Of a stretch of 64,000 nt of DNA, positions 1 through 11,215 are shown piece by piece. The position numbers and the translations under genes were made by a program. The notes under the pieces were generated by a model. The model ran no database searches. It was not told where the DNA came from and saw only the letters and a program-made list of their open reading frames with translations. The first letter of the stretch is position 1. Every line of letters begins with the position of its first letter. The DNA comes from Topomyia yanbarensis (Eukaryota; Arthropoda; Insecta; Diptera; Culicidae), in contig NC_080670.1 in NCBI RefSeq assembly GCF_030247195.1, positions 30,986,497-31,050,496 of the forward strand, read 5' to 3'.

Positions 1-1150
1 ACTGCGTTAATCAGATTATAACTGCTGCAGCCTACACTAAATAATCGATATGCTTTTTTATTTGCGAAATCTTGGGTGCACACCCAAAACTCGACGAGTA
101 AGTTTCCATATTTTTGGTAATAGACCATGCAACTGCGCATTGCGTTTTTATATTGCCGAAAAGATTCTAAACGGTGGAATGGCAAACTTCGATAGCTGCA
201 CATGTATGTGCATCACACAACCAAGTAGCTTTTCAGTATGCGCCAACTTTGGCTCTATCCGTATGTGGGATAATTCGGTCGATTCCTGTGTTTGTATTAG
301 TACCGGAATTGTGGCTGGTTTCTGCTGGAACTCTGACTAGTTTCTGGCGAAATACAGGCAGAAACCAGCCGGAATTCCGAAGTTTTGTCACGTGGGTTGC
401 TTTGTACCGGACTTTCGCCGTGGGTTCCAGATACCTAATTCCGATTTGAGCCCAGAACCCGAATCCAGACCATAGATCCAACCTAGTTTAGACTGGATCA
501 GGACCTACTCCCGGATCCGGATGAGTACCCTGCTCTAACCCATCCCCTTTCCCCTTACTTTGTCCGGACCTGAGCAAGGCTCCGACTTGGTGTTCAGACC
601 CAGATAAGCATCTGGATCCAGACCCTTTGGCTCTGATACGTGGATACAAACCGTAAGTCTTGCTTCTCGTACATGACGGGAAGGACTGTTCATAATTTGT
701 ACAGTCGCTACCTTAGTGTTGACGTCCGGATAGAAAAGAGATTTCAACTCAAGTGTGTGAACTGATCTGCAGATCCGAAAACGTGTCGTGTAGTGAAAAA
801 CGAAACCCATCTTGCTCTACATTATATTTGCTTTGCATGATGCGCAAAACACTGGCAAGCGAAATGCAACACACTTTTAGAAGCATTAATATGTATTGTA
901 TAAGAATTTATGAAACGTGAAGGATCTCATATTCCACTTGTACTTTTGGAATGAGAGAGATTGTGAGTGTAAAGGCGAAGGAAATTCTCCCGATACCGAT
1001 TCTTCTTTGGTTTTAGCATTACAACTTCAACTTTGGCTCCCTGTCCGGGGCCATTTAGTACAGCACCTCCTTTAAGCCCTTCCCTTCTCGTTCCATTTCG
1101 CCCCACTTGCCCGATGAGCCATTCAGCTCCTTACTCTACTAAAATCTTGT
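1..1150. other. intergenic stretch, no gene recognised
   Basis: I see no coding pattern here. The short open frames at 50-340, 174-449 and 535-810 overlap each other on both strands and have no recognisable domain. The only clear structure is the small hairpin at 304-379, listed separately. From about 450 to 650 the DNA is rich in GGATCC/CCGGATC-like words, which hints at old repeat sequence. Confidence 0.5.
304..379. repeat. short hairpin inverted repeat
   Basis: An arm of about 22 nt at 304-326 (starts CGGAATTGTGGCTGG) is repeated in reverse complement at 357-379 (ends CCAGCCGGAATTCCG), with a loop of about 30 nt. It could be the remains of a foldback MITE. No target duplication was found. 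Confidence 0.5.
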
Positions 1151-1592
1151 TCGCGAACTACTCGTTCTAGTCTCAGACGATGGATCTAGCCTACTCCAAC
1201 GGCAAGTTCCCCGGCGAGAGAGGTTCTCCCGAAACCAAAGCAGCCAACCGAGGTGTCAAGGTTAGTTTGGCGATTCCGGTGGAGCAGCGCGTCCGGTGCC
1301 CCGACGACTCGCGACTGGTGGTGTCCCGTCGTGATCTACTCAATCTAGTTCCTGGCCGTTAATCTAGCTTACGCCGACGGAGAGTTCCCCGACGAAAGAA
1401 GTTCACACCACCGATTCTTCTTGGGTCAACCGGTAGGGTGCCGTCGTCGGTTCGGCGATTCTGGGTGGAGCGTGACTTCCGGTTCGATGGCGCCTCGGTG
1501 CTTTATCGCGGTCTACTCGACTAGTTCCCGGCGGTGAACGTAGCCCACTCTGGCGGAGAGTTTCCCGGCGATAATAGACCTTTCTCGTCAAA
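1150..1592. repeat. GC-rich tandem repeat, ~178-bp unit, about 2.5 copies
   Basis: The block is much more GC-rich than its surroundings. The phrase 'TAGC..AC..CGGC(A/G)AGTT.CCCGGCGA' recurs around 1186-1222, 1364-1400 and 1541-1575, a period of 176-178 bp. Each is preceded by a 'TACTC..TCTAGTTCC.GGC' phrase. The right edge (1573-1590, TAATAGACCTTTCTCGTC) recurs in reverse complement at 6193-6210 beside an R1-type LINE fragment. This suggests the block is a tandem 5'-UTR repeat of a related retrotransposon. That assignment is inferred. Confidence 0.55.
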
Positions 1593-1794
1593 AAATTTTA
1601 TACGCTAGAATGCTTCCTTTTTTATCCCCGATGCGTTACTGCATATTGCCGCGATGATTCGGTACCTCTAACTATTGAAAAAATCAAAAATTGTGCGAGC
1701 TGCTCATTTAACCCCATATTCTGAATACCTATCTTGCCTTGTTTCCCCGTATTTTTACACCATTTGGATGAATTTCCTGTGGGGAATACTAAAA

Positions 1795-2050
1795 CGATGC
1801 CAGATCTGCATATATATTACTAAATCTGCGGATTTTGCAGTTTCGCTGCAGATTTTTGCAGATTACGAATATTTAGCAGAACAAAGCCTAAGTCAACTAA
1901 TTTTACCCAGCCTTCAACGTTTCTGATCATTGAAAATATCAACACACTACATTTCTATGTCAAATTTATTGAAGATTTTTGCGGAAATCTGCAGACTTTT
2001 ATATTTTTACTGCAAGCTATTGTTTAAATAGACCTGGCATCACTGATGCT
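1795..2050. repeat. degenerate CAGATTT-rich repeat
   Basis: The stretch contains repeated CTGCAGATTTTTGCAGA-like words. It is bounded by ATGCCAG at the left and CTGGCAT at the right, which are inverted relative to each other. A similar CACAGATTTTT-rich stretch lies at 23419-23621 with comparable ends. It is probably a short non-autonomous element, superfamily unknown. Confidence 0.35.
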
Positions 2051-2186
2051 AAAATAATTCATTCATATACCTGTCAAAAACATAGAACACTGCACGAAAG
2101 TGTATAACCTAACTATTCTGACAATTCAGAGAGTTTGTTTACATGGACTTGCAAAACTTTTGATTCCACTTGGGTGAACACTTTCG

Positions 2187-2681
2187 ATGCTCTTTGAAGA
2201 AAATCAACTCAAGAGGGATTAGGATTGGTACATTGGGAACCTGGTTCATACACTGACCAATCGACGCTGGATGGAAACTCCGTTGGCATATGCTGAATCA
2301 CAAGATCAAGCTAAACCAAAACGATTGATTTCTGGATGAAGGATAAGGATTTGTACACAGTTGTTCGTTCGATCATGGGATAAGTCCCAACAATATGACC
2401 CGATTGATCTCATTTTTTAGATGAAGTTTACCTGAACTTTATAGGTAACAAGTTCAACAATTTTTTATTCGTGTTCAAGTTACATTAAAGCCAAAGTTTC
2501 ACCGATTATCGCATTGTCGTTGATGTAGCGGGCAAGTGCAAAACAGTGCTCAGTACTGACGATAAGGAGTTTGAAGGATTGATAAGAATGGAGAGGATTG
2601 TACATTCCGGAAGAATTTTGGGAAGGTGAAATTATTTGTTATATTCCATCCCGAGTTGGCATCATTTTGGCACCGCAATAA
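2187..2681 (+). pseudogene. 1,4-alpha-glucan (glycogen) branching enzyme pseudogene, C-terminal part
   Basis: Reading across several frames gives fragments in the right order for the C-terminal third of glycogen branching enzyme. These are MLFEENQLKRD, then [20 protein letters not shown], then (frame change) FWMKDKDLY, then FVFKLH-SQSFTDYRIVVDV, then KEFEGLIRMERI, then YIPSRVGIILA and a stop at 2679-2681. The LTNRR..E..(L/V)AYAESHDQ and FTDYR(I/V)-D-AGK signatures are typical of eukaryotic GBE1-type enzymes, which build alpha-1,6 branches in glycogen in the cytosol. In-frame stops and at least three frameshifts make it non-functional. No introns are visible across the preserved part, so a processed copy is possible, but I see no poly(A) tail. 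The N-terminal catalytic barrel is not present in this window. Confidence 0.75.
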
Positions 2682-2689
2682 AGCTATCT

Positions 2690-3370
2690 GCAATTGTTGT
2701 CTTGTTCAAATTGGCAGGGAATAATTAGGCAGCGAATGATAAACCTCATAGTCAAAACGTTTGTTGCTTAGATAGAGTAGATTTTTATTCACTTTTTCGG
2801 AAGGATAAGTCATTAGTATGTTGTGGATATACATGTGTCGCCGGTGCCGTGTGTTATGGTGGTGCCGCTCGGAAACTGTTAGTCATCAGACCCTCCTTGT
2901 CGTACTGGTCATAGATGCGATGATTTCCGCATCGGTGGTGGTTCTGGTCACGACCAGAACTTTGTAATAGTCTACCATTGAGAACCGATATTTGTAATAA
3001 CTTAGCACACTCTACTTAGTGCCAGGATACGTGAAACCGCGGCTAGCTTTCGAAAGTTAATTCCTAGCTTCAATTACGGTTGACTAAATAATGCAATGAA
3101 AATTATACTTCCTGGGATTTAATCTAACGAGAGCAGCTGTTAGTTTTTGGGTAATTTTGCTATCTTATTCTGCGGGATAAATCTGTCTAGATCCGCTACG
3201 TTATACCATGGTCACGTTAAAAATACCCTGCTATTTAATCTAGTAGCATTGCTTGTAGCTCTCGGGAAGTCTTCTTCTCGACGTCGCACTTATTATTGTG
3301 ATCCAACTTGGTGCGAACGGTGTGGTTTCGTCGGAATTGCTCACTCGACAAGCTGTAGGTGCAAGGACTC
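2690..3370. other. intergenic stretch, no feature seen
   Basis: I find no gene, tandem repeat or paired terminal repeat between the two pseudogenes. Small open frames near 3147-3386 have no recognisable content. Confidence 0.4.
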
Positions 3371-3375
3371 TGCTA

Positions 3376-3741
3376 CTAATGCCTGAGCGACTCGTTGAAA
3401 CCTTCGCACAGGGTCAAATCGGCCTGTTCTTGTGCACAGGACCGGAACTGCGTGATCTTCCACGAGCATCGTCCTGCCGGAGCGTATTGCTGAACCAAAG
3501 CAGTCTGTGCTTCTGTGGCTGCCTCCTTCGAATCGGAACCGCTGAATATTCTGGTTAGGGGAATGTCCGACGGCAAACCGATTGCAGCAACACCACCTGG
3601 CGTACCTGATATTTTTGACTTTAATCCAAGTCCCTGGCTGGTGGCTGCGCCATTGACGTAGCAACAGCCGAGCGCGTCGCAGGCTAGACCATCGGTTGAC
3701 TCGGTTCCGGACGGGATGAAACAGCTGCAACTGGAGCGGAC
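3376..3741 (-). pseudogene. CHCHD2-like twin-CX9C protein pseudogene
   Basis: On the minus strand one frame reads from just after a stop at 3742-3744 to a stop at 3376-3378, with no ATG at the expected place. It ends with the C-terminal CHCH signature of the CHCHD2/CHCHD10 family: [20 protein letters not shown], then [10 protein letters not shown]. The spacings C-X9-C and C-X9-C(missing) fit. Upstream, residues like TPGGVAAIG and [10 protein letters not shown] correspond to the glycine/alanine-rich hydrophobic segment and linker. Family members are small mitochondrial intermembrane-space proteins. The last cysteine of the second CX9C is lost, because the frame stops right after LRH. The hydrophobic segment is corrupted and the start is missing. 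It looks like a decayed, intron-less copy. Confidence 0.75.
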
Positions 3742-4015
3742 CTAGAATGGGTTGTAATGGTCATCAATTACCAATGATGGTCAAAATGTGTTGTGACTAA
3801 CGTTGTGATTTAGCAGAAAAGCAAACCAAATGAAATTGATTGCAACAATTAAACTAAATTCTACCCAAAAATTTGAAGAGGGTCTAACTGCCACACGTAA
3901 ACATTGAGAAAAAGTTTTGGTCAAATTCATTATATTTAAAAATTTGATAGTTTTATTTCGTATGATTACGCATATTGTTTCTACTTGGACACCAAACGCA
4001 AGCAAATTCTTTTAA

Positions 4016-4633
4016 CCCATTATTGCCCAACTTATTTTTCACGCGCATCACAAATTGTGTTTTCCGATCGAAGAAAAATGATGTGGTCATTCCAGTAAAA
4101 TTATTTTTGTACTCAAAGTAGCTGATATTATAAGGAACAACCAGTGAAAATTTAAGATTGATCGGTTAATCGGTTGCTGAGATATCGTGATCGCCGCGGA
4201 TGAACTTTTCAACAAAACACAACTCCGAGATAATCGAGTTTTACTGTTGGTGCAGCGAGTCAACGGTCTAGCGTATCAAACACTACGTACCGCCTACAAG
4301 TGGTGAATGGGTAGCGGTCTATGAATAGCTGTAACTAAAGTTGTAGTATTCCGATCTTAATGAAACTTTGAGAAAATTTTCCTCAGCGTATGTAGTTTCA
4401 GAATATCTAATTTACAAAAATTCGATTTTTTTCAACCTAACAAAAATGTGTAACCCCTTAAGTAAAAATTGATTAAAAACAAAACATAAACACCGGTTTA
4501 ACTTCTCTAAAAATATTCTGCAAGAGTATATGAACAATATTAACTCGTTGATAATGCCTGTTCTGCGTTATTAATTGTGTAATAGGAGTCATTCTTAGCA
4601 CCTACTATATATAGTAGGTTGGGCAATAATGGG
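4016..4633. mobile_element. TTAA-flanked MITE, piggyBac-like ends
   Basis: The ends are perfect inverted repeats of 16 bp, CCCATTATTGCCCAAC at 4016 and its reverse complement ending at 4633. Each is directly flanked by TTAA (4012-4015 and 4634-4637). A TTAA duplication plus termini starting CCC is the hallmark of piggyBac-type elements. The 618-bp body has no coding sequence. An internal TA-rich palindrome (ACTATATATAGTAGGTT) lies just inside the right end. Confidence 0.8.
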
Positions 4634-4639
4634 TTAAGG

Positions 4640-6190
4640 CCTGATATTACACCAAAAGGTAGAAAAAATAAGTTAAATCCTGAAACGTGACTTGCGTATA
4701 GATGTTTTCTTTTTCTTTTTTCTGTTCATTCTATAGTTCGTCTCACATAGCCTCTCTTTCTGCTTCACATAGTTTAAATAGACTGGCTGCATTTGACGTT
4801 CGATTTTTTGCTATTTGCATGTCTCGTCTCAGGTTAAATCTAATTTGATGACCAGACTTTAATAGGGATTTTTCACGAAACCGCATTTTTCAAATTGGCA
4901 GACGCGATAACTCAAAAACTTATCAGCTGATTGACTTCATATTTTAATGAGAGTGCATATGTGTAGCCAGTCGATGAGCCACGGAAAACTGAATTAAAAA
5001 AATTCTCCACATTATTTTGAAGAAAAGTAAGCGAATTTAACATTAAAATATAAGCTTTTTCAGTTTTTTTGATGCCATTTTCCGAAATTAAAACTTTTTT
5101 TCTATTTTCTTTTTTGGTTCATCGAAGAACTACAAGTCTAAGCTTTATAAATCTTACTAAATTTTCTGTTTCAGACAATTTTATCAAGAGTTATCATGGA
5201 CATCTGCTCTTGGAACAAGATCTCCCATGAACATTGACAGGTTTGTAACTATGTACAAAATTTCGTGCATGCGTTCAACCTTAAACATGCTTCGTCTCGA
5301 AGTACAGGTTCGCCTCGAACCCAAGCGAACGGTGTAAAAACTCTAGTTCAAGCATCCGTGTACGTACACCGGGTGCGTACACGAGAACCATTCGCACAAG
5401 GCAAAAAGAATCCACGCTAGTTTTGATAAGAGTGAGAATGAGAAATGGTGAGGCTGTACAGGCAAACATGTGCATATGTTTTTGTATCAAATACCCTGTT
5501 CGGGTAGCACAGGAGCACAGAACTAGTGGCAGACGACGCTAGGAATGTATAACAAATTCGCATCAAATTAGAAAAAATACTTTTAATTTCCATTTTTGCA
5601 TCCACTATCAACTTGCATTTTGGAGCAAGCCTTTTTCAAATGTTTGGCTAGAAATGGCTCACTTCAACGAATCATGTACAACAAAAGTCGAAATGCCAAA
5701 TTTAACGGAACATTGTATGATGATGACAAATTACAACTGAGCGAGCTAGTTTACAAGGTGTTAATATTTAGCATCGAACCGAACCAAGTTTCTCCTACTA
5801 TGATCGAATCAACAAAACATTTCAATACCATGTAAACAAACTCTGAACTGTCAAATAGGTGAGGTTAAACATTTTCATGCAATGCTCTACAGCGAGAGGT
5901 TCACTTTATTTTGTTTACATTGCCAATGAATTTTGTACCGCAACTCACCACTTCATTTGCCGCGTTGCCAAGAACTCAAGAAATAATATACATACCAGTG
6001 CTGCCCAAACACACTTTTTGAGTCTCACCATTCTTGCAAAGGTGAAAAAAATATTCAACATTCTTGCATTTTTCAAACTTTAAAAAATCGTTAAAAAATC
6101 ACGATAGCTCTAAAAAGTCTGATTTTAACGGAAATATTCTTAAAAATGTGTAATCTTTCGATTAAAAATAAGAAAAAAGGGGTTTAGGTC
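4640..6190. other. AT-rich intergenic stretch, no gene recognised
   Basis: Several 60-90-codon open frames (5281-5490, 5596-5835, 5859-6083) show no domain and no codon bias. I see no paired terminal repeats. The stretch may contain old MITEs that I could not delimit. Confidence 0.35.
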
Positions 6191-6192
6191 GG

Positions 6193-6850
6193 ACGAGAAA
6201 GGTCTATTACTCTCCCGAAATCGTCACTCGCTGTTCATCATGTCAGTTCCGCTGTAAGCCAGTCATGATCTGCGCCGGAATGTCGTTCTGCTTCTCGGAC
6301 CGTCGACGTTTGGCATGATTCTCGCTATTGCGTTCGTTGCCTTCGCTGATTTGTCGTAGGCGTTGTCGACGTGGTTGTTGAAGCTCAACCGGTCGTCTAT
6401 TATCACTCCCAATTGCTTCAGTGCACGCTTCGATGCAATCACGTGCCCTCCGACGTCGATCTGCATCCGCTTAACCCGCTTTGCGGTTGCTGACCATCAA
6501 CACTTCCGTCTTGTGGTGACCGCGTCTATTGCCTCCGGCGCCAAAACCTCCACTTCTTCGAGTGTCTGTCACTACTTTTGGCTTCTGTGGGGTGTAACTC
6601 ATCCCGCTCTGCTCTGGTTGTTGTTGCTGCTGCGTCTCTTCCCCTGCCATTGCTGAACAACTTCAGCTGGTGCTGGTGCTGGTGCTGGTGACCTCACCAA
6701 ACCACCTCTGGTAAACGGATTTGCCACGCCTGCTCCGTATGTGTGAGTTTGTTTTTTCTCCAATTTATTGGGTTCCAGCTCCGGGCCGCCTTCTCCACTC
6801 GGTCTACAATAGCAGGGGGTAGTTACACGAAAAGGCTGGGTTACCAACTA
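6193..6850 (-). mobile_element. internally deleted R1-type LINE fragment
   Basis: On the minus strand, 6599-6847 encodes an ORF1 N-terminus with VANPFTRGGLVRSP. This closely matches the start of ORF1 in the large R1-type LINE at 34-40 kb (VPNPFARGGLARSP). The sequence then jumps to 6263-6540, which encodes the C-terminal end of the reverse transcriptase domain (VIASKRALKQLGVIIDDRL, then FNNHVD). This again matches the corresponding ORF2 region of that LINE (TSQRSLKSLGVIIDDKL). Most of ORF1, the endonuclease and the RT core are missing, so an internal deletion of several kb separates the two parts. A CTGGTG trinucleotide-type repeat (AP-rich peptide) sits at 6664-6690. Confidence 0.75.
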
Positions 6851-6854
6851 AATT

Positions 6855-8639
6855 TACACCTCAAATAATTCTGAATTACTCAAATCGTAGATGAGGCGTT
6901 CGAGGAGCGTTTGCTGACCCTGCCAAAAAGCCACAGTTGACTTTGGTCCGGAAAACATTGTTGCTTTGTTTTCATCGTCGCTAGCATTTTTGGTCTGGAC
7001 GGTCGGTCATCGATTTTTTCGGTGAAAATTGATATACGATATATTTGATTTAATTTTTCACACGGTTGATAATGTATTCTAACTAGTTTGATAGCTGAAT
7101 TTTCTTTTCTCGTTAAATTAGGGCTAATTTCATCTACACTAAAAGTGCATCAGCCCTGCGGCAACGTACTGAAAGAACATGTCTTCATGTGTCTCCATGG
7201 AAAAGCTACGTTATTTCCCGGGACGGGGAAGATTAGAATGTTCCACGAAATGCTAGGAAGGGAGAGGAGGATTCTAAAATTGCCGGCCCACATCCCGTTG
7301 AAGTTTGGACGTATTCAGCTAACCTTTTATTCTGTTTCATATCTATTATCAAACGGGTATTTCCCCTAAGTGCATCGTGTTTGGCTGGTTCCGTCAACTC
7401 GGTCTGCCACGATACTGATGAAGCAAAGTCGAAATACAAATTCCTTGACCTACTATGTTTCAGCCGAAATTTTTGAATGGAAAGATTAACATTTTCATGA
7501 AAAAGTGCAACGACTACGAATCAAATATTAAACTGGAACATTTTTCATTTGAATCAACAAAAAAAAACTATGCGTCATTCAAATAAGTCGAAAATAAAAT
7601 ACCACCATTCCAACTCTTCTCAGACCTCTGCATAATAAAATGGCAGCACGAACTTGCGGAAAAGTTCTCCACACTCACTGCCGCCGGTCTGGTCCAATTC
7701 ACACCCATGTCAAGTGCGGAAAAGCATTCCAAAAACGCCTCCCACTCCCACGCTCCATCACTTGGTCCAACACACACACACACTCGCACTCACACTCACC
7801 CGTCCTGCAGCAGATTCCACCGATTTATCTCCAAAAGCATTTCCATTGCCCCACCATGGTGCACCATGGACCCGCACCTCTGGACAAGGAAATAAAACAT
7901 TTTCACATACATGAAATCACACATCCCGGTTGCTATACCTACGACAGTCACGGCCTGCTGGCAAATGTGGTTTCCCCGTTCCGCACAATGTAAATCGGAA
8001 CAAAACACACACTGGCTGGAATCGGGTGTGGTGGGAGGGAAAGCGACACACACAGGCGGTGTCTGCCGGTATCACATTGCTCCAGATTTTGCGACAATTT
8101 GTTTCACGATTGCTTGGATCCCTGTCCGCGTGGAGTTCGCTGGATGAATAAACAAAATTGCACTCTTGTATAAACAATGCAAAAGAGGGCGTGACTTGCG
8201 GGAAAGTCCTTCACATGGATGTCATCGATGATTGTGCCCAACTACCAGTACGGGAGAATATGGTGGAAGTTTGAGAGAAAGAGTCACGTCTTGTTTCCCT
8301 GAAGCTATTTGTTACGTTCCTGCGGATTCTGCTAAACGCGAACAAGGGGCGAGTGATGTAATGTCACTTGTTGCTTCCCGTTGTCTGGTGTGTGAGAGAA
8401 ATCGTACGCTCTCCGGGATGCACATCCTGCACCTGTTCGTGGGCGGTAACGGTCCTGCGCAGATGGAATGGCAGGACCCATTGGCTGACTGGTACCAGAA
8501 TCTGCCATCCAGATCTGCGGGACAACGGATTCAACTGCTGGTAGTGGACGGAAGCTTTTCAGTTGTTGCTGAACCGCGAAGGATATCAAACGTGCTAACA
8601 ATTTGATCGGAACCGTCGGTACTGAGGAGTGACTAAGTG
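6855..8639. other. region upstream of the nerfin-1-type gene; probable promoter and 5' UTR
   Basis: No coding sequence is recognised. A short (CA)n-rich tract (CACACACACACACTCGCACT) is at about 7771-7797. The last few hundred bases before 8657 are non-repetitive and probably include the 5' UTR of the zinc-finger gene, but I could not place a transcription start. Confidence 0.4.
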
Positions 8640-8648
8640 ATGTTCTAA
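8640..8648 (+). promoter_or_regulatory. minimal upstream ORF (ATG-TTC-TAA)
   Basis: A two-codon open frame ends 8 nt before the main ATG at 8657, in a different reading frame. If it lies in the mRNA, ribosomes initiating here would terminate almost on top of the true start, which could damp or couple translation. The sequence is certain; the function is inferred. Confidence 0.4.
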
Positions 8649-8656
8649 ATCCAAGG

Positions 8657-10101
8657 ATGAGTTGTTCCATCGTTCTCCAGGATAGCCAGATGATGTTACC
8701 GTACAGTGCACAGCAGCAGCAACAGCAGCATCAGTCGGAAGACAGCCAACAACCATCATCGGAAGGAATTCAGTTTCAACAGTTTTTTTACGCCCAGAAC
8801 CCACTCGGATTACCTTCAACGGCGGGAAACGTATCTAGTGATTATCAAATACCGCTGGACTTGTCACTGCGCCAAGGGAATGTACCAATGACTCCACCGT
8901 CGACTCCATCACCCCCGCGGAAGCGAACCAAAACCTTTGACGAGGACGACTGGAAGTTGAAGCTGGTCAGCAGCAGTTTGAGATCGATTAATCAATTCTG
9001 TGACACCGTGTGCATCGACGATAAAAAGTACTACGCCAACACTACCCTAACGTCAAACAGTGCACGCTTTCGCTACTTCGACGACTCCGCTCGGCTACCG
9101 CCCTTCAAATCTCTGCAGACAACTTCTTCCGACACCGCGACCACAAATACTACACCCTTGACGGAACTTGCGCCGGAACCGGAAGTCGAAGAATTTATCG
9201 ATATCACCGGTCAGGAAGATTCCGGCGAAGCATCCTGCCGATCACCATCGAATATCGACGTAGAATCGCTAGACCCGGGTGACGAAGACGATGACGACGA
9301 TGACAGTCAGCAATCGATCAACATCGTCGACAGCGAGAAGGAGAACAGCGACGCCGTACTGGTTGATGGGCAGCGTTACTTTCAGAACGAGAAACTACAT
9401 CTGCAAGCTATTGAAGGATTCGCTCGACTGTTTGAGCGAAGTTTCGTTGGGTACGACCGCCCTCACTCGAAGGAACGGCTGACGAAAAGCAATTCGCATC
9501 GCCCAAAAACGGAGCGACGGCGGATCAAGACTAGGAAACAGCTGGTGGATGAAGATAATACGAGTCCGGTGTCGGGGACGATCATCCGGAAGTTGCAGGA
9601 TGGGGAAGAGCTGGTGGTTCGCAAGGGTGATATTGATCCGGCATTTAATGTGGTTGAAATAACTGACGAGGCGAAGGAGATTCTGTCGAAGATTGAGAAT
9701 AAAATCGGATCGTACCTGTGTCAGCTGTGCCGGGCGTTGTACGACGATGCGTTCGGGCTAGCTCAGCACCGGTGCTCGCGGATCGTACACATCGAGTATC
9801 GCTGTTCGGAGTGTGATAAGGTGTTCAACTGTCCGGCGAATCTGGCATCGCACAAGCGGTGGCATAAGCCAAGGGGTTCCGGTTCTGGTGGGGGATCAGA
9901 GACAATCGGTGCTAGTGATGTTGGGGAAGAGGGTAAAAGGAAAAGTGCAGGAGCGAATCGTTCCGATGGTGTGGACAGAAAGGACGATGAGTGCGTTGAG
10001 ATTGTGGATACCGATGGTGGCGGTGATCACGGTGGACCGACGGGTTTTCATGTTCCGGAGGAAAGCTACCGGTGCGGTCAGTGCGGGAAGAGCTTCAGAA
10101 G
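8657..10101 (+). CDS. nerfin-1: nerfin-1/INSM1-type zinc-finger transcription factor, exon 1
   Basis: This exon encodes residues 1-481 plus two bases of codon 482. The start is the first ATG after an in-frame TGA at 8630-8632 and has a purine at -3. From the N-terminus it has a polyglutamine patch (about residues 18-24) and a PLDLS CtBP-binding motif at residues 66-70. It continues with a basic PPRKRTK stretch, acidic serine/aspartate runs, and then the zinc fingers. Finger 1 (about 353-373) is the unusual C-X2-C-X12-H-X-C form (AQHRC) seen in INSM1. Finger 2 (about 381-403) is a normal C2H2 containing [18 protein letters not shown], almost identical to the INSM1 family. Finger 3 starts at residue 471 and is cut by the intron after FR. 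Family members are nuclear repressors of neural precursor genes in newborn neurons. The exon ends AGAAG|GTATGG, a good donor. Confidence 0.93.
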
Positions 10102-10183
10102 GTATGGAGTGTTTTATTTTCATAATGTATGAGTGAAGCGAATTAACGGACTTAGAGACTGACTGATTGAAACAACTGAATCC

Positions 10184-10281
10184 GGAACTGGTTCGGAATC
10201 CTAAATGGATTCCGATTCGATCTTTGAGCCGAAATCGGTTGTTGCTGTTGGAGCTGAATTTATTCAGGATTCCGAACCGGG
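10184..10281. repeat. short inverted repeat in intron 1
   Basis: GAACTGGTTCGGAATCCT at about 10187 is matched by AGGATTCCGAACCGGGAC at about 10265, leaving a loop of ~60 nt. It could be a small foldback element or an RNA hairpin in the nascent transcript. Confidence 0.45.
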
Positions 10282-10399
10282 ACTAGTCCAACTGTAGCAT
10301 AGAGCTTGATTCTCGGAAGGGTTTCATGTCAGCATCACGCACTACAGTTGCAGACGAGACGGGAAATGTCCGCAACTAAAACAGGGCTTAGGGCCGATT

Positions 10400-11170
10400 G
10401 TGACGGGCGCTGTGATTCTGATTGTGATATTGAGTGTTTCGGTTCCGATGTGGGGGTGTAATGACTTCATTATCACGCGGAAACGAGTGTTTATATGTTC
10501 GCGGCTTGAGATCGCGTTTTTACATTTATAAGTGCGAAAATGTTCACCCAATCAACGTGTCGTTTTCATGTTTGCGAAATCGTGCGCGCAGATGTGTGTG
10601 CTCGAGCGGTTGTATGTTGACGTGTTTAATCAAGTGAGCTTGTGTATGTCGCGTATGCTAGTGTGTATGCAACTTCACGTGTATAAATTCGTTTGTTTAG
10701 TCGTGTGGTCATTTGCATATTCGCGTCGGGTTTTGAATGATCGCGATTCTGATGATAAAACTTGTTCTCTAGTGTAAATTAGGGTTAGTTTTTGTTTGAG
10801 AATGGCCCAACTTAAGGCATGGACCTAGGCTGCTAAGACTGAGACGTGACCAGAACGCGCTTTTGTATAATCGCACCTCGCGTTTATAAATTCGTAGGAG
10901 TTAACACGTTTACTTAATCAAAAGGGCATTCTTATTTTACCGAGCTCGCGGGCGTATGTTTGCGTGGATAGTGGCAATTGCCTACTCTCGTTTGGGATCA
11001 GGGTTGTATTACCGCGCAAGACTCGAGCGTTTGTAATTGTATATTAACAGATTTGATAGCGTACACGTGTGTGTCGCGCGTGTGTAACTGTGTAACCGGT
11101 TGCATATTCGCATGGGATTTTGAATGTTCGCGCGAACCACGATTTTGAGTATTTTGAGGTTCAGATCTAG
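10400..11170. repeat. degenerate GTGT/CGCG-rich repeat block
   Basis: The block is built from loosely repeated words such as TTCGCG, CGTGT, TATAAATTCG and TGTTTAATC. Two longer phrases are clearly related: around 10707-10745 (GCATATTCGCGTCGGGTTTT) and around 11101-11135 (GCATATTCGCATGGGATTTT). It looks like an old, diverged tandem array. The open frames inside it are artefacts of the composition. Confidence 0.5.
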
Positions 11171-11215
11171 AAGGGAATGATTTATCCCATATCACTAAAA
11201 TATTGTGGCCTGAAA

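Noticed and set aside
3341..3730. 129-codon minus frame as a protein
   Set aside because: Out of frame with the recognisable CHCH motif; a shadow of the pseudogene.
8232..8606. 124-codon frame just upstream of the zinc-finger gene
   Set aside because: Overlaps an equally long minus frame, no domain, and lies in the probable 5' UTR or promoter.
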